Positions 12,129-24,482 of a stretch of DNA of 64,000 nt are shown piece after piece. The notes beneath the pieces are model-generated. The model saw nothing but the letters and a program-made list of their open reading frames with translations, did not search any database and was not told where the DNA came from. The translations under genes and the position numbers were made by a program. Source of the DNA: Trichoplax adhaerens (lineage: Eukaryota; Placozoa; Uniplacotomia; Trichoplacea; Trichoplacidae); the NCBI RefSeq assembly GCF_000150275.1, contig NW_002060960.1:827316-891315 (forward strand), in the 5' to 3' direction. How positions within the stretch are numbered: the first letter of the stretch is position 1; the number at the start of each line of letters is the position of its first letter.

Positions 12129-14280
12129 GTCGGATAGCAACAGAATATCATATACGAGAATTTGTTATCTTAAAATTACTTTGCAATAAGGACTAGTAGT
12201 AGTCTTCAGAAACGGGAGTTTTTATTCCCTTTATACTGCTACACTGCAATTTTAGTACGCTGTAGTTATCCTTTCCCAATAGTTACTGCCCGTATCCACT
12301 CTTGTGTTTTCTTGAGTAGGATAAACTAACATCATTATTGGCGGGTATGTATTACAAAAGATCTGCAAGATAAACTTTATAATTTGACTTTACAAAACTT
12401 TTGATTGTCGCTGCGAAATTGATATATATAATAGATACTTTCAATCACTAGTACATAAATTTCCTTTACCGGAAGTAACGTTGTCCTAAACTCTTATTAT
12501 TAGAACTATATCAATTTTGCATGATGCAATTTGATACATGAAAATGTATTCATTTGTAACAGATAATTCACTAACTATGGTATACTAAAATATATTATAA
12601 TATTTCACTGGATAAAAACTATCTGCTATACGTTATCATTTGAAGGGCTGTATGCAAATATTGTACTGGAAGTGTATCGCTGACGATCAAATAAGATAGA
12701 TATAGATTGGTGTTTTAATTCTGATATTAGTGCTATCACTAGTATTTCTTATTATGCAAAAGACAAATAGAACATTGAGCTTTACATAATAATGGAAGAT
12801 ATAACAGAACCTTTCGATTTCAGCATGAAGATCTAATCGGTTGATAATTATGAATCCTGGCATCACACAAATTGGAAATGACGAGAATTTATGGTTTGGG
12901 AATATAGGTAAATTGTCGTTAATCACAAGACGCGCGTATATAATCGCTATAACTAGGTGGAAAACATAGAGTAATTTCCCTATCCGGTATAGGATTGTAA
13001 AAGTATCTCACTAAATGATTATCTTAATCAAGATAGAATTTAAATAAAGGCTTTTATTACACAGTTCAAAAATAGTAGAGAAATAATTTATAATAATAAG
13101 AGTCTACTCCAATTATTCCGAGCTCGAAGTGAAATAGAACCAAATAAAAACTCATCTCTGCATTTCTTACATAAAATTTGCTTAATATGTTTACGGAAAA
13201 AAATTGTTTCCGACTATCAGAAATGAATTAATTAGAAGAAATTTTTATAAAGTGATCATCAATATGTTTTGTAGTACCAGTCAATCTGCTTAAAACATCA
13301 ATACTCTTCTATGAATGTTGAACACTGAAAGGTGCTAGGCATCTTTACAATTGCAGTAACTGAAGTCGTATACCATAAGTAGTTACCTGTCTAATATAAA
13401 TATTCGACAATTTCTAATATTTTAAATAATAATCCTCTCGTATTGGCATTAGAATAACATCTTTTCTTATAAGTATCTCAAATTTAGCTATTAATGGAAT
13501 CAACTGTAAGGGTATCAAGTATACCGGTATAACAATCAGCCTGCGCATATTATAGCCAGGTACACAAAAATTATTGTAATTAGCTGAAATCACTATGTTA
13601 CTGTTACGGTTTAAGATATTATGTGATAATGTTATTGAAGTAGAAGTAGACGGTTACGATTAGATAATCATAAATATTATGATCTGTTAATATTGCGAGG
13701 TTCAATCGTTAATGGACTTCCGTTAACGAATGTGTAGAAGTAAGGTACTTAATATGCCAATGACGTGTAATAACCAAAATGGCGGTTGTCACACTTGTAG
13801 GGAATCTGTTAGATCTTAAATTGTTAATTGGCGCGATAATATTATTAGCGCATAATAATATCAATTATCACATATTTGTTCGATAGTAATTATTAGGATT
13901 ACAAAGTTATAGAAAAGACTAAGTTATGTATAAGAATAATTAACAGGTGGAAAAGGTGTAGATTTGATACAAGTATATAAGAGGTTGTAATTTACCTCGC
14001 TAGAGAGGAGGAAAATACGGAGACCTAATAAAGTTAGTTTAGTAAATTTATCCAGACGCTTCTAGTCCGCCTTTACTGTTGACCGAAGTCCTTCGCTGAA
14101 GTGGAGCGAGTAGTGACGCCTGGTAGCAGTTTTACTGTAGGACAGAGGAGAGTAGGATAAGTGTGGAACGGGAATCCGATTGTTGCAAACGACGTTGTGA
14201 CAGTTACCGTATCCTAATTCTTGGAATTTCGAATTACTTATGTGATTTAAATTCAAATGAAAGATTATGCTAATATACAA

Positions 14281-14530
14281 CAAGCTTAAAATTAGCTAAA
14301 TATTCGTAATATTTTATGATTTATGTGTTATAGCAAGTTGCTATAGTGAAAACATACCTAAAACAAATTATTTTATTCTAACATACATGCTCTTTAAATT
14401 TATAAGATTACAAGCGAGAATACTCGCTGAGCAACAATACAATTTCATATCCTAACTCTAACCCTGACTTTTAAATACATATTCGAATTTTTACTGTCGT
14501 TACTGTTATTACTACCATTACTCTTATTAC
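14281..14530. repeat. Diverged repeat with telomere-like core, copy 1
   Basis: Shares order and many words with 23961-24195: CAAGCT(T/C)AAAATTAGC, TTTTATGATTTAT, AAAACATACC, TAACATAC, CTCTTT(A/G)AATT, ACAATTTCATATCCTAAC, and AATTTTTACTGT. The core CCTAACTCTAACCCTG is a decayed (CCCTAA)n tract. This is old paralogous spacer DNA. Just to its right is a short degenerate TTACTG/TTATTAC microsatellite (about 14495-14540). Confidence 0.6.
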
Positions 14531-14649
14531 TGTTATTATGTCATGTTAAAACATCCTCACAAAATTCTCAATAGCTACATACAGTATTAATTAGTACGGA
14601 AACCGATTTCGAAAATTTATTAAATTTAAATCATGCTTACTTTCACTTT

Positions 14650-15200
14650 AAGACGCTTTAGCGGGGTTAAAGGTAACGTTTATTATTAGAGTTATAATAA
14701 ATAATATTTAAATTAATGCAGTAAGTGTTTAACATCTAGTAAGTACCACAATGCATTCTTAACATTACTTCTTAAGATAACTACTATAGCTGATTGCTTC
14801 AACTTTGTATTTGTAATGACCAAGTAATAGTCTTTACTATTACAATGTCTAAACCAAAGATGAAAATATTGTAAGATCATAACAATTTTTGTACTATCTA
14901 ATGAAGATATCGCATTAATTAGCCTTTATTTGCATACTGCTCTAATTATAAAATTTGAAAATGCCTTGTTGTCTGTCAATAATGAATAGAAGCTTGATGA
15001 ATCAATGCGTAATATACTGATTATGTTATGGCTGTTAAGTGCTACAGCCGAAATAAATATTGGTGCGGAAATGATACAAAAGTTTACGTCAGTGCATAAT
15101 TTTATGATCATTAAATGAATAAATTGAAATGCATTACTAAGTTAGCTTGCTGCTTGCTATGGACTAATTTTTAAGAATCTGCCGTGTTCATCTCATGTTT
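14650..15200. repeat. Diverged paralogous intergenic block, copy 2
   Basis: Partner of 7480-8000 in the same orientation, with substitutions and small indels throughout. No coding potential seen. Confidence 0.5.
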
Positions 15201-17613
15201 TTAAATATTACATATCATAATAATCTGGTTCTATAACGATAAATAGCAAATGAAGTCGAGTGATTTGACTTGATGACACTTGGTAGTTGATATTCTGAAA
15301 GCTAATGAAACCAATAAATATTCTTTGCGCAGCCAGGAATCTTATCATTGTTTAAAAGACTACAATCGCCGTTAATTATAAGAACGATATCGCTAAAATG
15401 TACGAGAAACTAAATAATATTTTTGTGAATATATCCATTAGAATAGGAACACAGAAAATTGAAAGCGATCGGACTAGCTGCTATGAATGTCAGACGCTCA
15501 ATAGATTCTCACATCAAACAGTAGCTTAAAATCCGAAAATTTATAATACGATAGCGACTTCTTATGAACATTAATTCAACTGAAAAAATTATCTTAAAAC
15601 TTATAGAATAGAGTGGATTTAGATATGCATTACTAACAATTTTCTTGCTTTCATTTCCTTCGTGGTAACTAGCTAGACACGATAACCTATAAATAACAAA
15701 TTAAGTATACCTATCAACTGCACTAAATGCTAATTAAAAAATTAGAACACTTTAAATGTACCAATGTTATTCAGATCATTAGCACGAACAATGATTTACT
15801 ATTTGTTCGCAAACCCTTTCACCATGAATTTATGAATATAGTTCATGTTGTTTTAATAATTCTATAATTACAAACTCATTTCACTTAACTAGCAATCTTT
15901 AGTAAATGTGGTATCAACCTAATTAAATTACTGCCGTCATCACTAATTTCGATTCTGAAGGGCAAAATTAAATCAAGAGTAAAGCTAGCCTTTTAAATTA
16001 ATTTTTATCCAGGAATTCGGTCAAGCGCTTTATAAGAAAACAATAAAAGTTTTTATTAAGACAATGATTTACTATGTGACGTTAAAATTGGATTACTTTG
16101 AGCACAATAGCATTTTTTAATGTTGTACTCTATTATTAGGCTTTAGTATTTTAGTTTGTACTTCTAAATACGATATACTGTACTCTTAGTAAAATTAATT
16201 TCCACTATACTATTGTAAAGCTCCATGTATGTATAATCTACATTTAACATTTTCCACGGCGGAAATCTCGTTATACGGTACTCAAATCTGATTGTATTGT
16301 AGAACTACCCTAAAATATATATAAGATACTCTTATTACTAAATGAACTTAAAAAATAAATTCCTTGTGTACTTCCTATATTATAAAAGCTATCTTCGTGC
16401 ACCTATCTCGTTATTTAGTTCTGCTATTTACACGGTAAGATTGTGCGCTTTATCACTTCTACATTACTTTAGCTATTCAGCTTAGTCGCATCATCATATA
16501 CGCTAAAAATTTTATACGGTTTTCCTTCTCGCACTGAATGCAATAAAGATTAGTGTTAAACTAAATTATTCTCTTACAATTTCTTACAATTATGACAGAC
16601 ACAATCTCTTGAAACATCACAAATACGATTCGAAACATTTACAGTCGTCGACTATTTGAACTATCCCTTAAGTAATTAATTCAGTCATTGTTACTCGGTC
16701 CTAAATATAAAATAATAATTAAAATTGAATGAATTTACGGTGGTTTTCGAAATAACATAACGTACATTTAGGATAAAAAGGGTACTATTTACTAATTCCA
16801 GCTAAATTAATCTCTTTTTTAGTGTAACATAGTATTAACTTTCAACTCGTAGATAGGTGCATTAAGCTAAAACAGCAAATTTAAGTCATTTATTTTTAAT
16901 TAATGTTAATTTATGCCTTTATGTATATATACATTTTTACGGTTGAAAATTATGGCTTAATCTTTTATTATGGGTTTGTAATTTGTGCTCGAATCAAAGT
17001 TTAACCACGACTTCAATAAAGATCATACACGCTAGAACACCAATATACATAGATATATCGTTAGATATCGCTTCAAAATTTCAATGTTTGTCGATATTAT
17101 GTTTTTTTTCTTTGGCCTTATTAATGCAAATAGTTAGCTCTTGTTACGGTGCAACTTCAATACACCTGTCGTAACATATTCTTTATAAGAGAATTTATCT
17201 AGGATTGTGTTAATATTAATTTTCTCTATAAAATTTTACCTATTTTTAATAGATAACTACATAATAGTGTAATATTATCTACGAACTGATAATAATTAAT
17301 ACTCGTTTTTATTTTCTATAAATTGGCTGATTTTTCAATAGTTTAATTTTCTGTAGTATATAGCAGTTTCTAGTTGCAAATCTAGATTGGAGCAATCCTG
17401 TGTAGGGAATTATTCATATACTATTTAATTAGGCTATATTAAGGGTAACTTTAAAACCTACCAAGAGTAATATAGAGGAATGCCAAATTTCTCTAGATAG
17501 AAATTAATTACTGTATTGAAACTGTTTGATCGATCGTTTGTTTATATAATGTTACCTCGGGCTAGTAATAATTTTACAATCTATCATTTACAACTAAGCC
17601 AAGAGGCCTATAG

Positions 17614-18163
17614 TGATATATACCGATCACAAGATTCCAAATTTTAGAAAAATCTGGGCTTTATTGAATCTTATACAAAGATTAACTGCACACAGCTCTA
17701 CTCTAGCCGAATACTACTACTAAAGACTTCTAAAACGAACTAACAGAATAATCTAAAGTTGTATGCTTTTATACTTTTCGTAGCATTCGCAGCTACAATC
17801 CGCATGGCAACCTTTTACCTTATTTTACACGTAGTAAAATTATTCTTAGTAAGACTATTCTACTGCGGACCATCATTAATCCGATATGGATACGACTACA
17901 ATATTTATGTAGACATTATTCACACCAGCCAAAGTACAGTACAATGAATTAAACATGTCCTAATATATGATTTACAGTTCTATTTTTACCTATAACCTTA
18001 TTAGTAACTCAACACCTTACTGTATATTGTCATCTGTACTCTAGCATAGAGTCTCTACCACTACAGTCTATAGTTACAGCTACCAAATATCTCTTATGAT
18101 AAATATCTACCGTACATTATACTACACATGGCTAACAGTCTACAATCACAATACTAAGTTACA
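17614..18163 (+). repeat. Dispersed repeat R1, copy 2
   Basis: Near-identical to 6142-6690 from TGATATATACC to AAGTTACA. It lies just downstream (in receptor orientation) of the broken receptor. The 62-codon frame is open here too (17759-17947) with a few conservative replacements. Left flank TATAG and right flank TTACA give no target-site duplication. Confidence 0.75.
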
Positions 18164-18358
18164 TTACACTTATATACTAAATTAAGAAAGGGAGCCGTCT
18201 AGGTGAAAACGAAAATTTTAGATTCTAATAGAAAGCTGCTACGCAATCGAATAATAAATCCACTTTGAAAATCTGAACAATAATTGTTTTTCAGTTACAA
18301 GTTAATTCTCTAGCAAGGAACAATTTTTCAAGAGGAAAACAGTTCTCTCGATGATCAA

Positions 18359-19393
18359 TTAAGCCATTAAAGTAACCGATATCTTCGATGTTGATAAACT
18401 GCCACAGCGCCTGCAAGCAGACCAATAATGTTGTAATGGATACTGGAACTTAGATAACCTGACGATGTAAAGAATTGGACTTTGAAGCCCTGTAGTAATA
18501 AGGGCTGCATATTGAATGCAAAATGAATAGCCTATTAGATATTTATTCCAATTTAAAGTGTATCCAATCGCTGAGATATAGAAAGTTAACAACCACAGTA
18601 AGCAGCAGAATAATTGCAAGAAAGCCAATTCACGTATTAACGCTATTGTTAATTGTAATCGCCGTCTGACGGCAATACAACTCCACATGGCGGTGGATGT
18701 GGTAACATAGTTCTGAAACGGTAAAACAGAATTTTTACTTCGTTCATGAAGTTTTAATTTCTTGGCAATTATGAAATGGCTGATAAACGTGACACTAAAT
18801 GGAATAAAAATATTAAGTGTAGCAAAGATTAGCATTACAGTGCGGATCAGTGTAACTTTGGTAAAATAAGTGCAGATTGTTAAAATAGAACTTCCATCAA
18901 TAACCAAAATAGAACGTGGCCACTGTTGTAAAATCCCTATTATTCAAGGTATTAAAAAAATGGAAATGGCTTTACAACGATTTTGCCGACGACCAAATAT
19001 TAGTGTTCTCTTTAAATACCGATAGTTTTCAACTGAAATAATGGCCAAAGTAATATTCCCCGCTATTACTGCAACTAAAGACAACGGTAGTAGAAAACCA
19101 CATAAAACACTTGTCAATGATTTGGAATGGTATGATTCAGAATTATAAGTCCATAAAATACAAATCGGTGGAATGATATAAAAGACAGCCACAACTAGAT
19201 TAGCTATAGCCAAATTGCATAATCCGTAATGCGTTGACGATCTCATATCCTTGTTATAGTAAATAATAATTAAGATATAGGAATTTGCTATTACACTCAT
19301 AAGACTTAAAATAGCGCCAACAGTCACCATAATTTGTACAGTAATAATAGCCATTGGTAATTCGCCGGCGTAGGTGAAATTAGTAAAATTCAT
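18359..19393 (-). pseudogene. 7TM receptor broken by one in-frame stop at TM4 Trp
   Basis: Same family as the neighbours. From ATG at 19391-19393 the frame codes 149 residues (sequon NFT, N at 1.50, NLAIAN in TM2, Cys at TM3, ENY in place of DRY). It then meets TGA at 18944-18946. Reading on in the same frame restores IIGILQQWPRS, then ECL2, TM5, TM6 with LLWLL, and TM7 with SPILY, to a stop at 18359. Full length would be 344 codons, exactly the size of the 38053-39087 paralog. The stop stands where paralogs have the near-invariant TM4 tryptophan (GLW/ALW), so one TGG to TGA change explains it. No other disruption is seen, so it is recent, polymorphic or a sequencing error. Stop-codon readthrough is possible but unsupported. 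Confidence 0.88.
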
Positions 19394-19924
19394 TATTTAC
19401 GATTCACCTGTCTTTGAACAAATTCAGCCCTAAAAAATTTATCTGTCTGGTGTAGAATAAATTAATGTTATGAATGTATGAGATTAATAACAATATCAAT
19501 TCGACTTCCATGGTAACTAGCTACGTTAAAGTAAATCATTCCATTCTACAAGTCCGGATATAAAACTGACTGAACGATGTCGTCAACATGGAAAAGGAAA
19601 GACATTGTTTTATTTATCAATGATGGCATTTAAGTTAGGATGAATCACATGAATAATTCTATTCAATTCCTGCTGAAAATAATGGATTAAATGTCTATTA
19701 ATATGTTGTAAATTATCACTTGGTTAGCTTTATGAATAGTAACTTATGACCTCTAACTGAAAGATGAGCATTGGCTATCGGCTCATTTATTTTCCTATTC
19801 ATAATGCATAATTTTTAGGTGTTTTAATTTTCTTTCTTCGATTATGTCTAATACTTGGTTTTATTACAAACATTCCTATTTAATTCAGCAACGTAATGAA
19901 AACTTAATAAGCCCTCGAATCTTT

Positions 19925-20700
19925 TGGGAATAATCCAAATTGAAATATACAAGGGAATGTAAACTTTCGATACCATCAACATTAAGATAAATTATTTTAT
20001 TTCATTAATCAAATCAGAGTATATCATTGTCACGGTACGAACTACCGTGAAGAAATAGCTATCTAAACTTGGTAAATATAATATAGTGATAATATATTAA
20101 AACTAGTTACTTACAATAGGAATTACTCTAATTATAAATGTGTTACAGTAAATATAATGCTGTGCTGTAATGTGCACTGAAATGATTCTGTGAATGGACA
20201 TATTGTAGTCCGACTGTGAAAAATTAGTTAGTAGATGTTCTTACCAAAGTATTTTTATAAGATGACTCATGAATGTTAGCTGCTGTAGAAGGGTATATAA
20301 GCCGGTCAGATAGTAGAATAAAGTAGTTCTCAATTGTCTAGTTGAGTTTAACGTAGAATCAAAGGCGTCTAAAATCTTGTGAGTAGGGATACTGAATCCG
20401 CAGATTTTTAGAGATTTAGAGGTTTATTTTATGTTATCCTTGTCACGAAGCTGGTTTGTGACAATTATTCAATTATAGGCTTTCTGTGTAGACACAGGTA
20501 TTATAAATTAGATACAGAAAGTGTTAATTGAAAAGATATAATTTGAATTAAATCCAATTTTATTAAAAATTTTTAAGCAATTAAGCAGAAATGGAACTTT
20601 TTAGGCATTCAAGCATACAAGCAGGTTATTGATCTTCAAAAAATTCAAATCATTAGAGAGTAAATTTGAGATGATTCATAAGTGAAAAAAATTATATCAT
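19925..20700. repeat. Paralogous spacer block, copy with LTR insertion
   Basis: Left of the LTR it matches 22798-22895 (CCAAATTGAAAT, AAATTATTTTATTTCATTAATCAA). Right of the LTR it matches 22905-23130 (words such as AGAAAGTG, AAGCAGGTTATT, GAGAGTAAATTTGAGAT against GAGGGTAAATTTGAGAT). The other copy therefore serves as an empty-site reference. Confidence 0.6.
20028..20463 (+). mobile_element. LTR family L1, copy 1 (solo)
   Basis: The 436-bp element opens TGTCACGG and closes TTTGTGACA. A perfect 7-bp-stem hairpin CACGGTA/TACCGTG lies at its left edge. A TATA box (GGGTATATAAG, near 20291) and AATAAAG (about 20320) lie in the order expected of an LTR U3-R. Flanks are ATCAT and ATTAT, a 5-bp target-site duplication with one mismatch. 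It is close to copy 2 at 27138-27579. Confidence 0.85.
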
Positions 20701-20954
20701 AATTTCCGAAGAAACTAGGTAATTCTCTATGATAAACCAGAATCGCCAAAGTATTCAACTTTGATTGATTACAACTTAGACGCTATAAAAATTTTACGTT
20801 AACTGATTTCAGTCATCTTGAAGAAGTTAAGAAGTACCAAATTCATAATTATGAGTTAACGTCCAACGCTTTATATTTGTAATATTATTTAATTATGAAC
20901 TACCATCCTATGCCGTATATTTATAATATCAAAAAGAAAGTAATATTTTGAGTG

Positions 20955-22085
20955 TTACAAAATAGCTATGCAACAAGATAACGTAATGTACGATCAATAA
21001 GTCGATTCCCTGACTAAGTATCAGGGTGGAATATCTACTTTATCAGGAACACTTTTTTGATACTAGTAGAATACACAAAGGCTCAGATGTCTCGTATTTT
21101 ACGTTAAACACCAATCTCAGGAATTCTCTTTATTATACGATATATCGCATTTATAGACTCTTTTATAGTAGTTTGGGCATCCTAGTTCGTAATATTAACG
21201 TTGAAATTTTCTAATGAATCAAAAGTTGATTTTATCTACTGCTATTTAATGAAGACAACATTACTTAAGAATATAGCTATCTAATAACTAATACAAAATA
21301 GTCTGATTACAATATGCCTGTCACAAAACAGCTTTGCAACAAGATAACGCAATATACGATCAATAAGTCAATTCCTTGAACCACGTATCAAGGAACGATA
21401 TCTGCACTATCACAAACACTTTTGCTCTACTAGCAGACTACACAAAGACTTAAACGCCTCGTATTTTACGTTAAACACTAAGCTGGAGAATTCACTTTAT
21501 TTCACGATATACTGCATTTATAGACTACTCCTCAATAGTTCATGAGTCATAGTTAATACAATTAACATTAGAATCATTTACTGAATTAGATATTAATTTT
21601 AGCTACTGCTCCCTTCATGCAGACAACAGTATTTACGAACATAGACATATAATGACTAATACAGAATAGTCAGATTACGATATGTCCTATCACGGAACAT
21701 TTCCATGATAATTTACAGTCTACTATAAGTAAATTACAATCACAATGATTCGAACTGTAAGCAGATGATTTGCATTCCCTATTAGAACTATTAATTTCAG
21801 TATGTGTATAAGTGTCACTGTCATAAAAAGTCAATGCTATATTAAAATACAGTATATCCAAATTAGAAGTTAACTAAATAAGGATAGTCTAATAGAATTA
21901 TCCTAACATTGATATTTCTACTGTAATACAATGTATAACACTGTAACAATGTCCTATCACAGAACATTTCCATAATAATCTACAATCTACTGTGAGTAAG
22001 TTACAATCACAGTGATTTGAATTGTAAGAAGATCATTATCGATTCCCTAAATTTAACTACTAGTTGCAGTATGCTGTATGTATAG
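20955..22085. repeat. Degenerate tandem-repeat zone
   Basis: Two units about 366 bp apart begin near 'gcaacaagataacg' (20970 and 21336) and share TTACGTTAAACAC and GCATTTATAGACT. A second pair about 267 bp apart begins 'gtcctatcac' (21684 and 21951) and shares GAACATTTCCAT and TTACAATCACA. The junction word 'agtc(t/a)gattac(a/g)atatg' recurs between units. No protein is conserved across units. Confidence 0.7.
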
Positions 22086-22088
22086 TAT

Positions 22089-22290
22089 TGTCACACACCA
22101 CTAGTGACAAAGTAGTCTACACACGCCAATCCTTGCGGAGAACGCCACTTACTAACTTAAAGAGGCGAGATTAGCTATATCACCAAATAATTCAGTTCCA
22201 ACGACCGAATACTATGGTATAATTATAGCGTCACAGATGATGTAGACGAGATAGTCATAGATTTACTATCATTTATTTCTGAAGGAATCT
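22089..22290 (+). mobile_element. Partial LTR, family L3
   Basis: It matches the first 200 bp or so of the complete LTR at 54557-54875: TGTCACNCACCACTAGTG, AGTAGTCTACACACG, CGAGATTAGCTATATCACC, CAGTTCCAACGACCGAATA. Similarity stops near 22290, where the sequence runs into C-rich DNA ('ccaaccctcccacccttaa'). The right third is therefore missing or replaced. Confidence 0.7.
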
Positions 22291-22799
22291 TAAATAACAT
22301 AACCAACCCTCCCACCCTTAAAAACACCCGATTTTTATACTTTCTTTCCGATGGATTGCACGATAGATTATCTATACACAATCTAAGACTTCATAAAATT
22401 CTCAGAAGCCTTTAATTACACATACACACTGGATCTCTAGAAAGTATAGCACATTGCACCTTTAATTAATGCTTATAAAGATTCCTACGCCCGTATTTGG
22501 CGTTGTACACTAGACAATGGGATCAGCTGATATACCATATCATATGTTCAGTATATTAGTTTAGATCATTGACTCGGCTTCTATACCTATATGCTACGTA
22601 AACTACACTAGATCATCTATTGTACGTACACTACGCTAGACCATGGACTTGGCTGCTATTTTGTATAATTCAGTGTGCAGTTCTGCATCGTACGAACATT
22701 AGGCTAGACCTCCTGATCTACACAAAGTACAGTACTATTAGCACTTTGAAAGATTGGCGTTATACAGCGTATTGCTCTCCTTTTATAGCTAATAATCCA

Positions 22800-23150
22800 A
22801 ATTGAAATTATTTGTGCAAATATACTATGAAGGGCAAATTCTCGATATTCACATAAATTATTTTATTTCATTAATCAATCAGAATTGATCATTTGATGAA
22901 GGCTTATTATAGATATACGTATTATTAATTATTACGCTTTAAGCATAGAAAGTGATATTTGCTAATTGAAATGCTATTAATAAAATTAAATCGCATATTG
23001 TAGGCAATTTTGAAGTCATTCAATAGAAAAAATGAAACGTTTTGAATGTTTAATTGTAGAAGCAGGTTATTTAATTTCGATAGCTCAAATTGTTAGAGGG
23101 TAAATTTGAGATAATTCGTAAGTCAAGACAACCAAATCAGAATTGAAGAA
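22800..23150. repeat. Paralogous spacer block, empty-site copy
   Basis: Counterpart of 19925-20700 without the 436-bp LTR. The junction region here reads 'ttgatcatttgatgaaggctt', against '...tatcat [LTR] attattcaattataggctt' in the filled copy. Confidence 0.55.
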
Positions 23151-23960
23151 AATTAAATCAAAAATTCTGGAGAAACTAGATAATTTTTTGCGATAGACTA
23201 GAATTCCCAAAATTTTCCATCACGGGTGAATGTAAAAATATTTAAAAGATTGAGTTTAATAGTATTAACAGGAGTAACTGGAAGATATTACCTTGGATAT
23301 TTTTTATTAATATTAATTAAAGAAATTTTCGGATACGCTTCGAATCCTTTCGCTCAAGTTTTTTAATTATTCAACTCAGTTAATTAAATATTACGCAAAT
23401 CAATGTTTTTTCGTCCTAGCGATCAGGATTATATTATGGTAATTAATAATTGTATGCAATTATTTTCAAGAATAAAAGCAATACCTTCAATAGATTTTGT
23501 TAGCATTTCATTCTTTTATTGACGTATATAGCCTTATTTGAATTTAATATTTACGTAGTGATTAAGAAGAATAACCTTCTCATCTACAAAGAAACTAATT
23601 ACTATAAAGGCACGGTAACGGACGCATATAAATTCTTCGATTCAAATGAGATGAGGTTACATTGGCTTGCAATTTCAAATTTGTTATAAATAGGAGTCAT
23701 ATTGCAAGATTTCCTAACCGATAAATAACACAAATTGAATACTAATTTGCTCCTTTCTTCTAAATAAATAAAATCATAATGAAAAATTTTATTTAATTGT
23801 TACTAATATGTCTTCACAGATAGACTTTGATACAGATAAATTACTGGGTGAGTACTTCGCTATTTTACATCAATGCTTATACAGCTCACTATCGAATAAA
23901 TGGCATTAGGATGAATTTAACATTAAATCATCCAATTTAAATAAAACATCATGCAAATAG

Positions 23961-24195
23961 ATAACAAGCTCAAAATTAGCGGTTTCTATGTAAAATTTTA
24001 TGATTTATACAGTTAAGCATGTTTCTAGAGTTAAAACATACCAAAAGCAAATTATTCCATTTTAACATACGCGCTCTTTGAATTCATAAGTTCACAAGCT
24101 AAAATACATACTGAACTACATTACAATTTCATATCCTAACCCTAACCCTAGCTATGAAACACACATTTAAATTTTTACTGTTATTAACTTTGATA
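23961..24195. repeat. Repeat with interstitial telomere-like tract, copy 2
   Basis: Partner of 14281-14530. It contains CCTAACCCTAACCCTAG at 24135-24151, nearly three (CCCTAA) units. It lies 300 bp downstream of the receptor at 24483-25505. Confidence 0.6.
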
Positions 24196-24482
24196 ATATA
24201 CAGTAGGTAAAATTGCAAATTTAAAATTCATCAAAATGTATTTAAGTTGCAAAAATTGCTGTAATCAATCGTTGATTTGTATTTTCAAGAGCAAATATTG
24301 TAGTAGTCGAAAGGTACAGTATTTACAGATAAAAATTGATTATAATTTATGAAGGTAATATTTTATTATTCGCATTTAAAATAGTCAGAATTTACAGGAT
24401 AGACATACAGGTGCGGTAGTGATTGACTTGAAGACTTTGAATTAAATAAAATCTGGCAGAAGTAATCTACACAAGGTATATT

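Larger units (their letters stand above)
10196..18358. other. Longest spacer of the receptor array
   Basis: Eight kb without a convincing gene. It contains a solo LTR (11847-12128), the related blocks 14281-14530 and 14650-15200, and repeat R1 copy 2 (17614-18163). A minus-strand 112-codon frame at 11166-11504 is hydrophobic but starts at TTG and shows no receptor motif I can place. A slightly GC-richer patch at 14060-14280 looks like decayed coding or transposon DNA. Confidence 0.55.
19394..24482. other. Repeat-rich spacer
   Basis: No supported gene. It contains an LTR (20028-20463) inside a block (19925-20700) that recurs without the LTR at 22800-23150, a degenerate tandem-repeat zone (20955-22085), a partial LTR (22089-22290) and a telomere-like tract (24135-24151). 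Imperfect repeats of about 76 bp around 'tagatcattgactcggct' lie at 22555-22720. The stretch 23200-23950 is plain AT-rich DNA. Confidence 0.6.

Noticed and set aside
14062-14283. 73-codon minus frame in a GC-richer patch
   Set aside because: No domain or splice structure; the plus strand of the same patch also has open runs. It looks like decayed sequence.
6142-18163. R1 copies as the two LTRs of one 12-kb retrotransposon
   Set aside because: The interval contains a normal receptor gene and no gag/pol, and the outer flanks share no target-site duplication.
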